58,976 bases of DNA from Gemmiger sp. An120 (GTDB lineage: Bacteria; Bacillota; Clostridia; Oscillospirales; Ruminococcaceae), in assembly GCF_002160955.1 (NCBI RefSeq), contig NZ_NFLN01000018.1, positions 1 through 58,976 on the forward strand, read 5' to 3'. Below the pieces are notes generated by a model. That model did not search any database. It was not told the origin of the DNA and saw only the letters and a list, made by a program, of their open reading frames with translations. This document shows positions 1 through 9,412 of the stretch, one piece after another (the stretch's first letter is position 1; each line of letters begins with the position of its first letter). The translations under genes and the position numbers were made by a program.

Positions 1-2056
1 GGTTGGGGGTGGGGGTGGGGCCATCCTCCGGCATCAGGTCGTCCAGATCCGGCACCTCGCCCAGGCTGTCCAGAATCGCGTCCAGCTGCACATCCTCTTC
101 GGGCATGCCGGCCTCGATCTGCAGGTCGGAGTTGGTCTGGTTGCGGCCGCCGAACCAGTTCACCCAGCTCTGCATCAGCTCCAGCATATCCGGCATGGAC
201 GCGCCGCTGGCGCTGTACATGGCAGCGGTGAGCAGCGGGTCGGTGGTGGGGGCGATGTTGGCGGTATCCACCGAGCGGGTCTCCTGCTCGCGGACCTTGC
301 GGCCCACCACCACCAGTTTGGTGCCGTCCGGCTCGGCCGCGTCGGCCACCAGGCTGACAAAGCTGTCGCCCTCCTCAAAATCCACCGGCATGTCAAACAG
401 GCTGCGGGCCTTGATGCCCACCACGAAATCCATAAAGGTATTGGCGTCGCTCAGGTCGGTGAAGGAGACCAGGTCAAAGGCGCCCTCCCCTTCCTCGGCG
501 GGGTCCCAGTAAAATACAGCCGCCACCTTATAACGGTAGGCGGCGGCTTCGGAATTGCCGGTATACAGGGTAAAGGCGCTGTTGCTCTGGACGGCATCCA
601 GCTGATCCAGACCGCCCAGCTCCCGCAGGGCCTGCGCGGGGCAGAGCACCAGGCTGTGGGAGGTGGTCTGCGCCGGGTCGGCCCCCGGGGCGTAGCAGAC
701 CCGCTGGGGGCCGGTATCCTCCGCGGCCAGCGCCGCCCCGGCGGGGGCGTCGTCGCGGGGATCGCCGTCGGTATAGATCAGGCTGCCGGTCATGCCGGGC
801 AGCGCCAGATAGCCGGCCACCTGATCGTCCTTTTCCTGTGCCCGCTCCAGATAGGAAATGGCGTTGGCGTCGAACCCGGCGGTGCCGTAGCTGCGCCAGG
901 CCGGGGCCTCGCCCAGGCTGTTCCAATAGTACAGGCCGGCAGCGGCGGCCACCGCCACCACCAGCAAAAAGAACACCGCCGCCAGGATGCGGCCCCAGTA
1001 ACTGCCCTGCTTTTTGGGGGCGGGGGGCTCGGTGTCCGGCACAGCGCTCTCGTCCACCAGGCCGTACATGGCCTGGGCCGCCTTTTCCAGCCGGGCGTTG
1101 CGGCCCACCGGTTCCAGCCGCACCACGCCGGTGGGCTCGGAGGGTTTGGGCGGCGCGGAAACCGCCTGTCGGGTAGGCTGGGAGACCGCCACGCGGGTGG
1201 GCTGCGGGTCGGGATCCGGGGCCAGCCGCAGCGGCGGTACCCGGCCGGTATCGCCGGACACCGCGGGGGCGGGGGCGGCCGCCGGGGCCGCGGGCCGGGC
1301 CGGACGGTTTTCCTCCGGGTCGGCCACCAGGGCCGGGGCCTCCTGCCCCAGCCGGAACATCTGCACGCCCTCCGCCTGGGGCTGACCCTGGGCGGCCCGG
1401 CGGGCCATATCCAGCAGCCACAGCCCAGCCTGGGCAGGCTCCGCCTGGGTGCGGTTCAGCGCCTTGACCCAGGCGCTGCGCTCATCCGCCAGCAGCACAA
1501 AAGCCGGATACCGGCCCTGGGCGGGCTGGAACACCAGCGCAAAATCCGCCTCCGACACCTTGAGGGCGGCGGCGGCCCGGCCGGCAGCGGGCTGTACCGG
1601 GCAGGCAGGCCAGCGGCGCAGCCAGCCGGCAGGGGGCTCGATGCGGCCCGCCTTGCGGGGGTGGGCCCAGCTTTCCTTGCCGAAATCGTAGGCGCCGTCC
1701 GCCCGGGGCAGATCCCGCAGCAGAGGCTCCAGCAGCGCACCGGTGGCTTCATCGGCGCTGCAGAACAGAAATTCTTCTTTCAGGAATGCGTCCAGCGCGG
1801 CCTGGGGCAGGTCGGTGGCGTCGGTGGAGAACACCGCCGGGCCAAACCGTTCCTGCAGTTTTTTCTCCCAGCCCTCGCAGACCGACGCGGCATCCGGGCC
1901 GGACGCGGCCAGCCGGACCGCCAGTTCCCCGTTGCGGCCCATCAGGCGCAGGCCGGGGCAGCCCTCGGCGGCGGCCTGCCGCAGCACGGCGGAGGCCCGG
2001 GCGGTGGATACGCCGAACAGCCGCAGGGTACGGCCGTGGGTAGTGGGTTGTGCCAT
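1..2056 (-). CDS. CinA-like/sortase-B-like chimeric membrane protein, catalytically dead by sequence (partial at window edge)
   Basis: About 685 residues are visible before the gene leaves the window. Residues 5-230 align with the middle and C-terminal parts of the CinA encoded just upstream: the KH-like segment is recognisable, and SADEATGA stands where CinA has TAESCTGG. A Pro/Ala-rich linker follows (240-345), then one membrane helix (350-376, AAVFFLLVVAVAAAAG). Residues 390-590 follow the order of a class B sortase (DQVAGYLALPG, AYRYKVAAVF, LVVVGRKVRE). The sortase His position reads SLVLCPAQ, the Cys position reads SLVADAAE, and the Arg before VVVG is Leu, so the triad is lost. The start follows GAGGTGAACACC, 5 nt after the cinA stop, so the two are co-transcribed. 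Domain reading is by eye; the role is unknown, perhaps a surface scaffold or ligand-binding pseudoenzyme. Confidence 0.7.
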   Translation of the reverse strand, partial: MAQPTTHGRTLRLFGVSTARASAVLRQAAAEGCPGLRLMGRNGELAVRLAASGPDAASVCEGWEKKLQERFGPAVFSTDATDLPQAALDAFLKEEFLFCSADEATGALLEPLLRDLPRADGAYDFGKESWAHPRKAGRIEPPAGWLRRWPACPVQPAAGRAAAALKVSEADFALVFQPAQGRYPAFVLLADERSAWVKALNRTQAEPAQAGLWLLDMARRAAQGQPQAEGVQMFRLGQEAPALVADPEENRPARPAAPAAAPAPAVSGDTGRVPPLRLAPDPDPQPTRVAVSQPTRQAVSAPPKPSEPTGVVRLEPVGRNARLEKAAQAMYGLVDESAVPDTEPPAPKKQGSYWGRILAAVFFLLVVAVAAAAGLYYWNSLGEAPAWRSYGTAGFDANAISYLERAQEKDDQVAGYLALPGMTGSLIYTDGDPRDDAPAGAALAAEDTGPQRVCYAPGADPAQTTSHSLVLCPAQALRELGGLDQLDAVQSNSAFTLYTGNSEAAAYRYKVAAVFYWDPAEEGEGAFDLVSFTDLSDANTFMDFVVGIKARSLFDMPVDFEEGDSFVSLVADAAEPDGTKLVVVGRKVREQETRSVDTANIAPTTDPLLTAAMYSASGASMPDMLELMQSWVNWFGGRNQTNSDLQIEAGMPEEDVQLDAILDSLGEVPDLDDLMPEDGPTPTPN

Positions 2057-2061
2057 GGTGT

Positions 2062-3354
2062 TCACCTCATTTCCTCGGCCAGCCGGGCGGCGGGCACGGT
2101 CTGTGTGTCATCGGGCAGGGGCAGGCCCAACGCCAGGCGGCGGGCCAGATCCAGCGCGTTCTGGGAAGAGCGCAGCCGCACAACCTCCCGGCTGCGGCCG
2201 CCCAGGCCCAGTTTGCGGATATAAATGGTGTCCTGATAGGCGGCGGCCAGGTATACCAGCCCCACCGGCTTGTCCGGGGTGCCGCCGCCCGGGCCGGCCA
2301 GGCCGGTCAGCGCCAGGGAAATATCCGCGCCGGACGCCCGGCGGGCACCCTGGGCCATCCAGGCGGCCGTCTGGGGGGACACCGCCCCGTGGGCGGCGAG
2401 CACCTCACCGGGTACACCCAGCAGTTTTTCCTTGGCCTCGTTGGCGTAGGTCACAAACCCGAAGCCGAACACCTCGCTGGCGCCGGGCACATCGGTGATG
2501 CGGCGGCTTACCAGCCCGCCGGTGCAGCTCTCGGCGGTGGCCAGGGTCAGATGGTGCTTTTGCAGGGCGGCCACCGCGGCGGATTCCAGGGTGGCGTCGT
2601 CCTCGCCGTAGATGCAGTCGCCCAGAATGTCATAGAATTCCTGCGCCTTGGCCCGGCACATGGCCGCGGCCTCGGCGGGGGTGGCGGCCTTGGCGGTGAT
2701 GCGGATGTGGCATTCGCAGGTTTTGGCGTAGATGGCGGCGGTGGGGTTGGCGCTGCGGAACAGATGGCCCACCGTTTCCTCCAAGTGGCTCTCCCCCGGG
2801 CCGGTGACCTTCAGGGTCAGGCTGTGCAGCACCCCGCTGCACAGCGGCTGCAAAAGGGGCAGCACCTGCTCGTTCCACAGGGGGATCAGCTCATGGGGCG
2901 GGCCGGGCAGCAGCACCGCGTACCGGCCCTCGTCCTCAAACCAGACGCCGGGGGCGGTGCCGTTGCGGTTGGGCAGCTTTTTGCCCCGGGTGGGCACCAT
3001 GGCCTGTTTTTCGTTGTTGTCGGGGGTGGTGCGGCCGCTTTTGGCAAAGAAAGAGGTGATCTTGTCCATCTCTTCCCGGTCAAAATGCAGGGTGTCGTGG
3101 TAGCAGCGGGCCACCGTCTCCTTGGTCAGGTCATCCGCCGTGGGGCCCAGCCCCCCGCTGAACACCAGCAGGTCGCTGCGGGCCTTGGCGGTGCGCACAA
3201 GTTCTTCCAGGCGGGCGGCGTTGTCCCCCACCACGTGCTGGTGCAGCACGGTGATGCCCAGATCCGCCAGCTGCCGGGCCAGAAATTGCGCGTTTGTATT
3301 CAGGATATCTCCCAGCAGCAGCTCGGTGCCTACCGCGATGATCTCCGCTTCCAT
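2062..3354 (-). CDS. cinA: CinA: molybdopterin-binding-like domain plus nicotinamide-nucleotide amidohydrolase
   Basis: This 430-residue protein has full CinA length. The N-terminal MoCF-like domain (1-170) opens with EIIAVGTELLLGDILNTN and carries SGGLGPTADD. A KH-like middle segment (about 180-270) leads to a PncC-type amidohydrolase domain (about 275-430) with the active-site stretch TAESCTGG and the later LTGLAGPGGG. The family deamidates NMN in pyridine nucleotide salvage, and in some species is competence- or damage-induced. The start is preceded by GGGGGAAAG. The gene sits in an operon after the desulfurase and thiI, and before the degenerate CinA-like chimera. All catalytic motifs are intact, in contrast to its downstream neighbour. 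Confidence 0.93.
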   Translation of the reverse strand: MEAEIIAVGTELLLGDILNTNAQFLARQLADLGITVLHQHVVGDNAARLEELVRTAKARSDLLVFSGGLGPTADDLTKETVARCYHDTLHFDREEMDKITSFFAKSGRTTPDNNEKQAMVPTRGKKLPNRNGTAPGVWFEDEGRYAVLLPGPPHELIPLWNEQVLPLLQPLCSGVLHSLTLKVTGPGESHLEETVGHLFRSANPTAAIYAKTCECHIRITAKAATPAEAAAMCRAKAQEFYDILGDCIYGEDDATLESAAVAALQKHHLTLATAESCTGGLVSRRITDVPGASEVFGFGFVTYANEAKEKLLGVPGEVLAAHGAVSPQTAAWMAQGARRASGADISLALTGLAGPGGGTPDKPVGLVYLAAAYQDTIYIRKLGLGGRSREVVRLRSSQNALDLARRLALGLPLPDDTQTVPAARLAEEMR

Positions 3355-3388
3355 TGTCTTTCCCCCCTCGGGCGGTCAGGGCCGCCGG

Positions 3389-4588
3389 TTACTCCAGATA
3401 TTCCACTTCATCCTGCCAGTCGATGCGGATGCGCTCCACCTCGGCCGCGGCCTTTTTCTCCAGTTCGGCCAGGCCGGGCATGGCCTCCTCCGCCGCCCGG
3501 ATCTCCTCCAGGGTGGGACGGGTCTTGGGATGGGGCGGGGTGAAGATGGTGCAGCAATCCTCATAGGGCAGGATGCTGGTTTCAAAGGCGCCGATCGCCC
3601 GGCTGGTTGCCACGATCTCGCTCTTGTCCATGCCGATCAGCGGGCGCAGCACCGGCAGGGGCTGCACCTCGTCGGTGCAGGCCAGGGCCCGCAGGGTCTG
3701 GCTGGCCACCTGGGCCAGGCTTTCGCCGGTCACGATGGCCTGGCAGTCGATGCTCTCGGCGATCTGGTGGGCAATGCGCAGCATGCTGCGGCGCATGAGC
3801 ACGGTGAACAGCGGCGCGGGGCCGTGATCCCGGATGTACTCCTGGGGCTCGGTATAGGGCACCACATACAGCACGCAGCTGCCGGTCCACTCGCTGACGA
3901 TCTGGGCCAGCGCCTTGACCTTCAGCTTGGCGCGCTCGCTGGTGTAGGGCGGGCTGGCAAAGTGGATGTGGTGCAGCGCCAGGCCGCGGCGGGCCATCCG
4001 CCAGGCGGCCACCGGGCTGTCGATGCCGCCGCTGAGCATGTTCAGCGCCCGGCCGCTGGTACCCACCGGCAGGCCGCCCGCGCCGGGCACCTTATCCCCG
4101 TGCACATAGGCGGCAAAGTCCCGCACCTCCACCATGACGGTCAGGTCCGGGTTGTGCACGTCCACCTTCAGATGGGGGAACCGGCTCAGCAGATACCCGC
4201 CCAGTTCCCGGCTGATCTCGGGGCTCTTCATGGGGAAACGCTTGTCCGAGCGCTTGGCCTCCACCTTGAAGGTACGGGCCCGGCGCAGGGAATCCGCCAG
4301 ATACTCCCCGGCGGCGGCGCAGATGGCGTCAAAGTCCTTTTCGCAGACGGCGGCCCGGCTCATGGCGGCGATGCCGAATACCCGGCTCACCCGGCGGAAA
4401 GCCTCGTCCATATCCGCGTCCTCGGTTTCGGGCTCAATGTACAGGGTGCTCTGGGCCTTGTAGACCTTGAATTCCCCCAGATCCCGCAAACGGAATCGCA
4501 CCGCTTTGGCCAGGGATGCTTCAAAGGTGGCCTTGTTCAGACCTTTCAGGGCCATCTCGCCCTGGTAGCACAGGATGATCTGTTTCAT
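3389..4588 (-). CDS. thiI: tRNA 4-thiouridine synthase ThiI (no rhodanese domain)
   Basis: The 399-residue protein has the ThiI order: ferredoxin-like/THUMP region (1-165), then a PP-loop ATP pyrophosphatase with SGGIDSPVAAW (about 187-198), TGESLAQVASQT and a C-terminal DCCTIF. It activates U8 of tRNA by adenylation and inserts sulfur; in some species it also serves thiamine thiazole synthesis. The C-terminal rhodanese domain of the E. coli form is absent, which is the usual short Firmicutes form paired with a dedicated desulfurase. That desulfurase is encoded immediately upstream on the same strand, so direct persulfide transfer is likely. The ribosome site is GAGAGG before ATG. Confidence 0.93.
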   Translation of the reverse strand: MKQIILCYQGEMALKGLNKATFEASLAKAVRFRLRDLGEFKVYKAQSTLYIEPETEDADMDEAFRRVSRVFGIAAMSRAAVCEKDFDAICAAAGEYLADSLRRARTFKVEAKRSDKRFPMKSPEISRELGGYLLSRFPHLKVDVHNPDLTVMVEVRDFAAYVHGDKVPGAGGLPVGTSGRALNMLSGGIDSPVAAWRMARRGLALHHIHFASPPYTSERAKLKVKALAQIVSEWTGSCVLYVVPYTEPQEYIRDHGPAPLFTVLMRRSMLRIAHQIAESIDCQAIVTGESLAQVASQTLRALACTDEVQPLPVLRPLIGMDKSEIVATSRAIGAFETSILPYEDCCTIFTPPHPKTRPTLEEIRAAEEAMPGLAELEKKAAAEVERIRIDWQDEVEYLE

Positions 4589-4648
4589 GTTGTTCCTCTC
4601 GTCTTCCTTTTTAGGATACGCGCCCGGGCGGGCGTATTCTGTCGGTTT

Positions 4649-5794
4649 TCAGCGCAGCCGGGCCAGCTTTGCCAGCCCGTCCGAAAGGCCGGTGAGCAGC
4701 TCGTCGATGTCCTGTTCGGTGTTGTCGCCGCACAGGCTGATGCGCAGGGCGGTATCGATGGCCCGGGCGGACAGCCCCATGGCCGCCAGCGTATGGCTGG
4801 CCGCGCCCTTGCTGCAGGCAGACCCGCTGGACACATACACCCGCCGCTGTTCCAGGAAATGCAGCATGGTCTCGCTGCGGATCACGTTCAGGCTGATGTT
4901 CAAAATCTCGGGCACCGCGTCGTCAGGGCTGTTCACGGTGACCTCCGGCAGTGCCGTCACCCCCTGCCGCAGCCGGGCGTTCAGCGCCGCCACCCGGGCC
5001 TTGCGTTCCCGGCTGTTCGCGGCCATGAGCCGGGCGGCCTCGCCCAGGCCCACCGCGTAGGGCACGTTCTCGGTGCCGGGGCGGATACCCTTTTCCTGCC
5101 CGCCGCCCAGGTACGGCGGCTCGATGTGGTAGCCCTTGCGCAGATAGAGCGCGCCGATGCCCTTGGGGGCGTGCACCTTGTGGCCGGACACGGTAAAGCT
5201 GTCCACCCCGGCCAGCGCCGCGGGCACCCGCAGCCAGGCCTGCACCCCGTCCACATGGACGGCGGTGCGGGGGTTGCGTTCCTTGGTAAGGCGGGCCAGG
5301 GTCTCCACATCGGCCACCGCACCGGTTTCGTTGTTCACCTGCATGCAGGTCACCAGGCAGGTGCCCTTGTCCACCCGGTCGGCCATGGCGGCCACGTCGA
5401 TGCGGCCGTCCGGCCCGGGCGGCACAAAGTCCACCTCAAAGCCCTCCTTGCCCAGCTGTTCCACCGGCAAAGCGGCGCTGGGGTGCTCGTACCCGCTGCA
5501 CAGGATCTTTCGGCCCCAACCTCTGCGGGCCACCGCCGCGCCCCGCAGCGCCAGGTTGTTGCTCTCGCTGCCGCAGGCGGTGAAGTACACCTCCCCCGGT
5601 GTGCAGCCCAGGGTTTTGGCCACCTGGGCCCGGGCTTTGCCCAGCGCCTGCTGGGCCTGCAGGCCCGGCGTGTACAGCGCCGAAGGATTGGCCCACAGAT
5701 CGGTCATGGCGGCGCGGATGGCGTCGGCCACCGCCGGGTCCACCCGGGTGGTGGCGGCGTTGTCCAGATAATGCAGCGTTTCGTCGTGGAGCAT
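4649..5794 (-). CDS. NifS/IscS-type cysteine desulfurase, ThiI partner
   Basis: This PLP enzyme (381 residues) converts cysteine to alanine and an enzyme persulfide. Visible motifs are YLDNAATTRVDP at the N-terminus, GSESNN, the PLP-binding stretch with SGHKVHAPKG (Lys) and GGGQEKGIRPGTEN, and SGSACSKG containing the catalytic Cys. An upstream in-frame TTG exists 21 nt earlier, but AGAGGG lies between it and the ATG, so the ATG start is preferred. Together with thiI downstream it resembles the nifZ-thiI pair of Bacillus, which supplies sulfur for tRNA 4-thiouridine. A good promoter stands 64 nt upstream. Confidence 0.92.
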   Translation of the reverse strand: MLHDETLHYLDNAATTRVDPAVADAIRAAMTDLWANPSALYTPGLQAQQALGKARAQVAKTLGCTPGEVYFTACGSESNNLALRGAAVARRGWGRKILCSGYEHPSAALPVEQLGKEGFEVDFVPPGPDGRIDVAAMADRVDKGTCLVTCMQVNNETGAVADVETLARLTKERNPRTAVHVDGVQAWLRVPAALAGVDSFTVSGHKVHAPKGIGALYLRKGYHIEPPYLGGGQEKGIRPGTENVPYAVGLGEAARLMAANSRERKARVAALNARLRQGVTALPEVTVNSPDDAVPEILNISLNVIRSETMLHFLEQRRVYVSSGSACSKGAASHTLAAMGLSARAIDTALRISLCGDNTEQDIDELLTGLSDGLAKLARLR

Positions 5795-5857
5795 GAAGGA
5801 CCCTCTTTTTCGCAAAAATCACAGATGGGCAAATGCGCCCATAAAAATACAGAATAT

Positions 5858-5886
5858 AGTATACAACAAAACCGGGCCGGGCACAA
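5858..5886 (-). promoter_or_regulatory. Promoter of the desulfurase-thiI-cinA operon
   Basis: On the minus strand TTGTGC, a 17-bp spacer and TATACT form a near-consensus vegetative promoter 64 nt upstream of the desulfurase ATG. This is the only strong promoter before the four-gene operon. Confidence 0.75.
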
Positions 5887-6072
5887 GTTCCAAGGGCGAT
5901 ACCGCATACTTCCAGGTGGCGGAGCACGCCGGAAAATTTTTTGTGAGATGAACCCGAAAGCGCAGCCAGTCCTTGGTGGATTGGCGAGCATTTTGGGAAA
6001 ATATCACGGAAAATTTGGGCGGGATACGCCGCCTGAGGCTTTTGCCGTGAAGTATGCGGTGTTGCCCAAGCA

Positions 6073-6101
6073 TTGTCACCGCCGCCGGAAGGTGGTACAA
6101 T
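6073..6101 (+). promoter_or_regulatory. Promoter of fhs
   Basis: TTGTCA, 17 bp, TACAAT, placed 50 nt before the fhs start codon. The divergent desulfurase promoter lies about 190 bp away. The rest of the 357-bp gap (5887-6072) is AT-richer than its surroundings and shows no gene. Confidence 0.75.
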
Positions 6102-6151
6102 GAACGGGAACAAGACTGCGCGCCGCGCAAAACTGACGGGGAGGATGCTGC

Positions 6152-7816
6152 ATGAAGACTGATATTCAGATCGCACAGGAAGCCACCATGAAACCCATCC
6201 GGGAGGTGGCCGCCGGCCTGGGCCTGACCGAGGACCAGATCGTACCCTACGGCAAGTACAAGGCCAAGATCGACCACCGGCTGCTCAAACAGCCCCACAA
6301 GGAGGGCAAACTGATCCTGGTGACCGCCATCAGCCCCACCCCGGCGGGCGAGGGCAAGACCACCACCAGCGTGGGCCTGGCGGACGCCATGTGTGCCATG
6401 GGCAAAAAGGCCATGCTCTGCCTGCGGGAGCCCAGCCTGGGGCCGGTGTTCGGCATCAAGGGCGGCGCGGCCGGCGGCGGCTATGCCCAGGTGGTGCCCA
6501 TGGAGGACATCAACCTGCATTTCACCGGTGACCTGCACGCCATCGGCGCGGCCAACAACCTGCTGGCGGCCATGGTGGACAACAGCATCTACCAGGGCAA
6601 CCCCCACAACATCGACCCCCGCCGGGTGACCTGGAAGCGCTGCGTGGACATGAACGACCGGCAACTGCGGTATGTGACCGACGGCCTGGGCGGCAAGGTG
6701 AACGGCACCCCCCGGGAGGACGGTTTTGACATCACGGTGGCCAGTGAGGTCATGGCGATCTTCTGCCTGGCCACCGACCTGGCCGACCTGAAAGCCCGGC
6801 TGGGCCGGATCGTGGTGGGCTACACCTACGCGGGCGAACCGGTAACCGCCGGCCAGATCGGCGCGGCGGGCGCCATGGCTGCCCTGCTGAAGGACGCCAT
6901 CGATCCGAACCTGGTGCAGACGCTGGAGAACAACCCGGCCATCATCCACGGCGGGCCCTTTGCCAACATCGCCCACGGCTGCAACAGCGTGATGGCCACC
7001 CGGCTGAGCCTGGCGCTGGCGGATTACGTGGTCACCGAGGCGGGCTTCGGCGCGGATCTGGGCGCGGAGAAGTTCCTGGACATCAAGTGCCGCAAGGCGG
7101 GGCTGAACCCGTCGGCGGTGGTGCTGGTGGCCACGGTACGGGCGCTGAAACATCACGGCGGCTGCCCCAAGGACCAGCTGGGCGTTCCCAGTGTGGAGTA
7201 CCTGGCTGCGGGCGTGCCCAACCTGCTGCGCCATCTGGACAACATGAAGAATCAGTTCGGCCTGCCGGTCTGTGTGGCGATCAACGCTTTCCCCACCGAC
7301 AGCGCCGAGGAGCACGAGTACCTGCGCAAGGTCTGTGCCGAACAGGGCGTGCCCTGCGCGCTGAGCGAGGTGTTCGCCAAGGGCGGCGAGGGCGGCAAGG
7401 AGCTGGCCCAGGCGGTGCTGGATATCCTGGACGACAATGCCCGCATCCGCTTCACCTACCCGGACGAGGCCCCGCTGGCCGACAAGGTCAAGGCGGTCTG
7501 CCAGAAGATCTACCGGGCCAAGGACGTGACCTGGACCCCGGCTGCCCGCAAGGCGCTGGACGAGATCACCGCCCAGGGCTACGGCAATCTGCCGGTGTGC
7601 ATTGCCAAGACCCAGTACAGCTTCTCGGACAATGCGGCGCTGCTGGCCGCGCCGGAAGATTTTGTGATGAACGTGCGGGACGTGCGGCTGAGCGCCGGCG
7701 CCGGCTTTGTGGTGGTGATCATGGGCAATATCATGACCATGCCCGGCCTGCCCAAGAAGCCCGCTGCCGAGAGCATCGACGTGGACGAGAACGGCCGCAT
7801 CACCGGGCTGTTCTGA
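6152..7816 (+). CDS. fhs: Formate-tetrahydrofolate ligase
   Basis: The 554-residue protein has the usual length of Fhs, which makes 10-formyl-THF from formate, THF and ATP, the entry to one-carbon metabolism in anaerobes and acetogens. The P-loop [14 protein letters not shown] sits near residue 68, followed by [23 protein letters not shown] (quoted in part by family pattern) and the C-terminal [19 protein letters not shown]. The ribosome site is GGGGAGGA before ATG. A strong terminator ends the gene, so it is probably monocistronic. Confidence 0.96.
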   Translation: MKTDIQIAQEATMKPIREVAAGLGLTEDQIVPYGKYKAKIDHRLLKQPHKEGKLILVTAISPTPAGEGKTTTSVGLADAMCAMGKKAMLCLREPSLGPVFGIKGGAAGGGYAQVVPMEDINLHFTGDLHAIGAANNLLAAMVDNSIYQGNPHNIDPRRVTWKRCVDMNDRQLRYVTDGLGGKVNGTPREDGFDITVASEVMAIFCLATDLADLKARLGRIVVGYTYAGEPVTAGQIGAAGAMAALLKDAIDPNLVQTLENNPAIIHGGPFANIAHGCNSVMATRLSLALADYVVTEAGFGADLGAEKFLDIKCRKAGLNPSAVVLVATVRALKHHGGCPKDQLGVPSVEYLAAGVPNLLRHLDNMKNQFGLPVCVAINAFPTDSAEEHEYLRKVCAEQGVPCALSEVFAKGGEGGKELAQAVLDILDDNARIRFTYPDEAPLADKVKAVCQKIYRAKDVTWTPAARKALDEITAQGYGNLPVCIAKTQYSFSDNAALLAAPEDFVMNVRDVRLSAGAGFVVVIMGNIMTMPGLPKKPAAESIDVDENGRITGLF

Positions 7817-7827
7817 TACCGTTGCAG

Positions 7828-7867
7828 ACAGGGGGCGGGCCGGTCGGCGCCGCCCCCTGTTTTTATT
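7828..7867 (+). terminator. Terminator of fhs
   Basis: Two perfectly complementary 11-bp arms (ACAGGGGGCGG and its complement) enclose an 11-nt loop and are followed by TTTTATT. Confidence 0.9.
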
Positions 7868-7885
7868 TCAGTACAAGGGATGGGA

Positions 7886-8425
7886 ATGGATATGGAGTTG
7901 TTTGAGGGCCGCCCGGCGGACTGCAGCGGGCGGCAGGAACGGGAAGTGCGGGTCTACGACCTGCTGGACAGGCTGGGCATCGCCTACCAGCGCACCGACC
8001 ATGTGCCCGCCGGCACCATGGAGGACTGCGACCGGATCGACGCGGTGCTGGAGGTGACCATCTGCAAGAACCTGTTTCTCTGCAACCGGCAGAAGACCGC
8101 GTTCTATCTGCTGATGATGCCGGGGAACAAAGCGTTCCGCACCAAGGATCTGGCGGCCCAGCTGGGGGTTGCCCGGCTGAGCTTCGGCACCCCGGAGGAC
8201 ATGCTGCGTCTGCTGGATGTAACCCCCGGCAGCGTGAGCGTGATGGGGCTTATGAACGACCGGGATAACCAGGTGCAGCTGGTGATTGACCGGGATGTGC
8301 TGAAAGGTGAGCGGATCGGCTGCCATCCCTGCCTGAATACCAGCAGCCTGCGGTTTGCCACCTCCGACCTGCTGGAAAAGGTTTTGCCCGCTATGGGCCA
8401 CAGCCCGATTCTGGTGAATCTTTAA
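7886..8425 (+). CDS. ProX/YbaK-type aminoacyl-tRNA (prolyl-tRNA) editing protein
   Basis: About 179 residues of the YbaK/ProX superfamily, free-standing deacylases that hydrolyse mischarged Ala-tRNA-Pro. Recognisable pieces are YDLLDRLGIAYQRTDH, AVLEVTICKNLFLCNR with the conserved Lys region, FYLLMMPGNKAF, and the C-terminal VTPGSVSVMGLMND and HPCLNTSSLRF. Three in-frame ATG codons lie at 7880, 7886 and 7892. The AAGGGA ribosome site overlaps the first, so 7886 is chosen; 7892 is equally possible. It begins directly behind the fhs terminator with no clear promoter of its own, so read-through from fhs or a weak promoter is likely. Confidence 0.88.
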   Translation: MDMELFEGRPADCSGRQEREVRVYDLLDRLGIAYQRTDHVPAGTMEDCDRIDAVLEVTICKNLFLCNRQKTAFYLLMMPGNKAFRTKDLAAQLGVARLSFGTPEDMLRLLDVTPGSVSVMGLMNDRDNQVQLVIDRDVLKGERIGCHPCLNTSSLRFATSDLLEKVLPAMGHSPILVNL

Positions 8426-8631
8426 CCAGGCAGCTGCATTTACATTGGCCAAATATTACACAATCTTTGCCTTTTTTGACATTCCATCTTGTATGCGCCC
8501 TGTATTTTTGGGATGATAATTATTACTGTAAAGTGTTTCCGGCCGCCGGAACACGCCTTGCAGAACATCGCGCCAGGCAGGGAGGCAGGGGGCCTTTTTG
8601 TCTGTTTTGGTTATCAGAGGGGGCATCGGTT
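8426..8631 (+). other. AT-rich leader of the LytTR/kinase pair
   Basis: This gap is clearly AT-richer than its flanks. It contains TTGACA near 8480 without a good -10 at normal spacing, GATAAT near 8514, and an imperfect hairpin around 8533-8554 (GTGTTTCCGG against CCGGAACAC). It probably holds the promoter and regulator sites of the two-component pair; no credible peptide gene is present. Confidence 0.4.
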
Positions 8632-9375
8632 ATGTATGAGATCGCTGTGGTGGAGGACGACGCAGTCGATTGTGAACGTCTGGTGGGGCTTTTGCGGCAG
8701 CAATGCGGTGCGGCCGCGCATATCACCGTGGCAGACCCGGGCTTTGAACCGGAGACCTGTCCGTTCACGCCGGATATTCTGTTTCTGGACGTGCTGCTGG
8801 GTACCCAGAGCGGCATCCGCCTGGCGGAGGTCGCCAACCGGCTGTGGCCCCGCTGTCAGGTGATTTTCGTGACCGGGCGGCTGGAGTATGCCCCGGATCT
8901 GTATCAGGCCCGGCATCTGTGCCTGCTGAGCAAGGCCCGTCTGGAAGAACTGCTGCCCGGCGCGCTGCAGCGCGCGTTTACGGCGCTGGACGCGGACGAC
9001 ACGCCCCTGCTGGCGGTGGCCCAGAAAAACGGCGAGGTCATCATCCCGCAAAAGGATATCCTGTATGTGGAGCGCCGGCTGCGTATCTCCTACATTCATT
9101 CCACGCTGCGCACCGTAACCACCGGCCGCCGCCTGGATGAGCTGGCCGGTGATCTGCAGCCGGGCCGGTTCGCGCTGTGTCACAACAGCTTTCTGGTCAA
9201 TCTGGCCCAGGTGCGCCGTTTGCAGCGCAATCAGGTTCTGCTGACCGGCGGGGTGGTGCTGCCGGTGTCCCGTTCCCAGTTCGGGCCTTTCCGGGAAGCG
9301 CTGGGCCGCCACATCGGCATCGATCTGGCCCATCACAGCGCCGCCATGCTGGCGCCCGATGATCCCCTGAACTGA
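8632..9375 (+). CDS. LytTR-family response regulator
   Basis: The 247-residue protein has a receiver domain (1-125) with acidic EDD, the phospho-acceptor region ILFLDVLLG and a Thr in VIFVTG, then a LytTR DNA-binding domain (about 140-240: GEVIIPQKDILYVE, IHSTLRTVTTGRRLDEL, FALCHNSFLVNL). LytTR regulators with GHKL kinases usually control peptide signalling, bacteriocins or cell-wall genes. The ATG is preceded by AGAGGGG; an in-frame upstream extension without a ribosome site is not used. The cognate kinase follows, but a terminator-like hairpin lies between them. No AgrD-like peptide gene is visible nearby. Confidence 0.9.
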   Translation: MYEIAVVEDDAVDCERLVGLLRQQCGAAAHITVADPGFEPETCPFTPDILFLDVLLGTQSGIRLAEVANRLWPRCQVIFVTGRLEYAPDLYQARHLCLLSKARLEELLPGALQRAFTALDADDTPLLAVAQKNGEVIIPQKDILYVERRLRISYIHSTLRTVTTGRRLDELAGDLQPGRFALCHNSFLVNLAQVRRLQRNQVLLTGGVVLPVSRSQFGPFREALGRHIGIDLAHHSAAMLAPDDPLN

Positions 9376-9412
9376 GCCGGGCGTTTCGCCGCGGACCATA
9401 TGCCAATAGTTT

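Noticed and set aside
390-2056. Reading the left-edge protein as an active class B sortase
   Set aside because: His, Cys and Arg positions are all replaced, so transpeptidase activity is not expected.
3122-6103. A 993-codon plus-strand frame opposite cinA, thiI and the desulfurase
   Set aside because: Same shadow effect; the opposite strand encodes complete, motif-bearing enzymes.
8426-8631. An AgrD-like signal-peptide gene before the LytTR/GHKL pair
   Set aside because: Short frames here have no ribosome site, no conserved Cys-containing core with charged tail, and no AgrB-like protease is adjacent.
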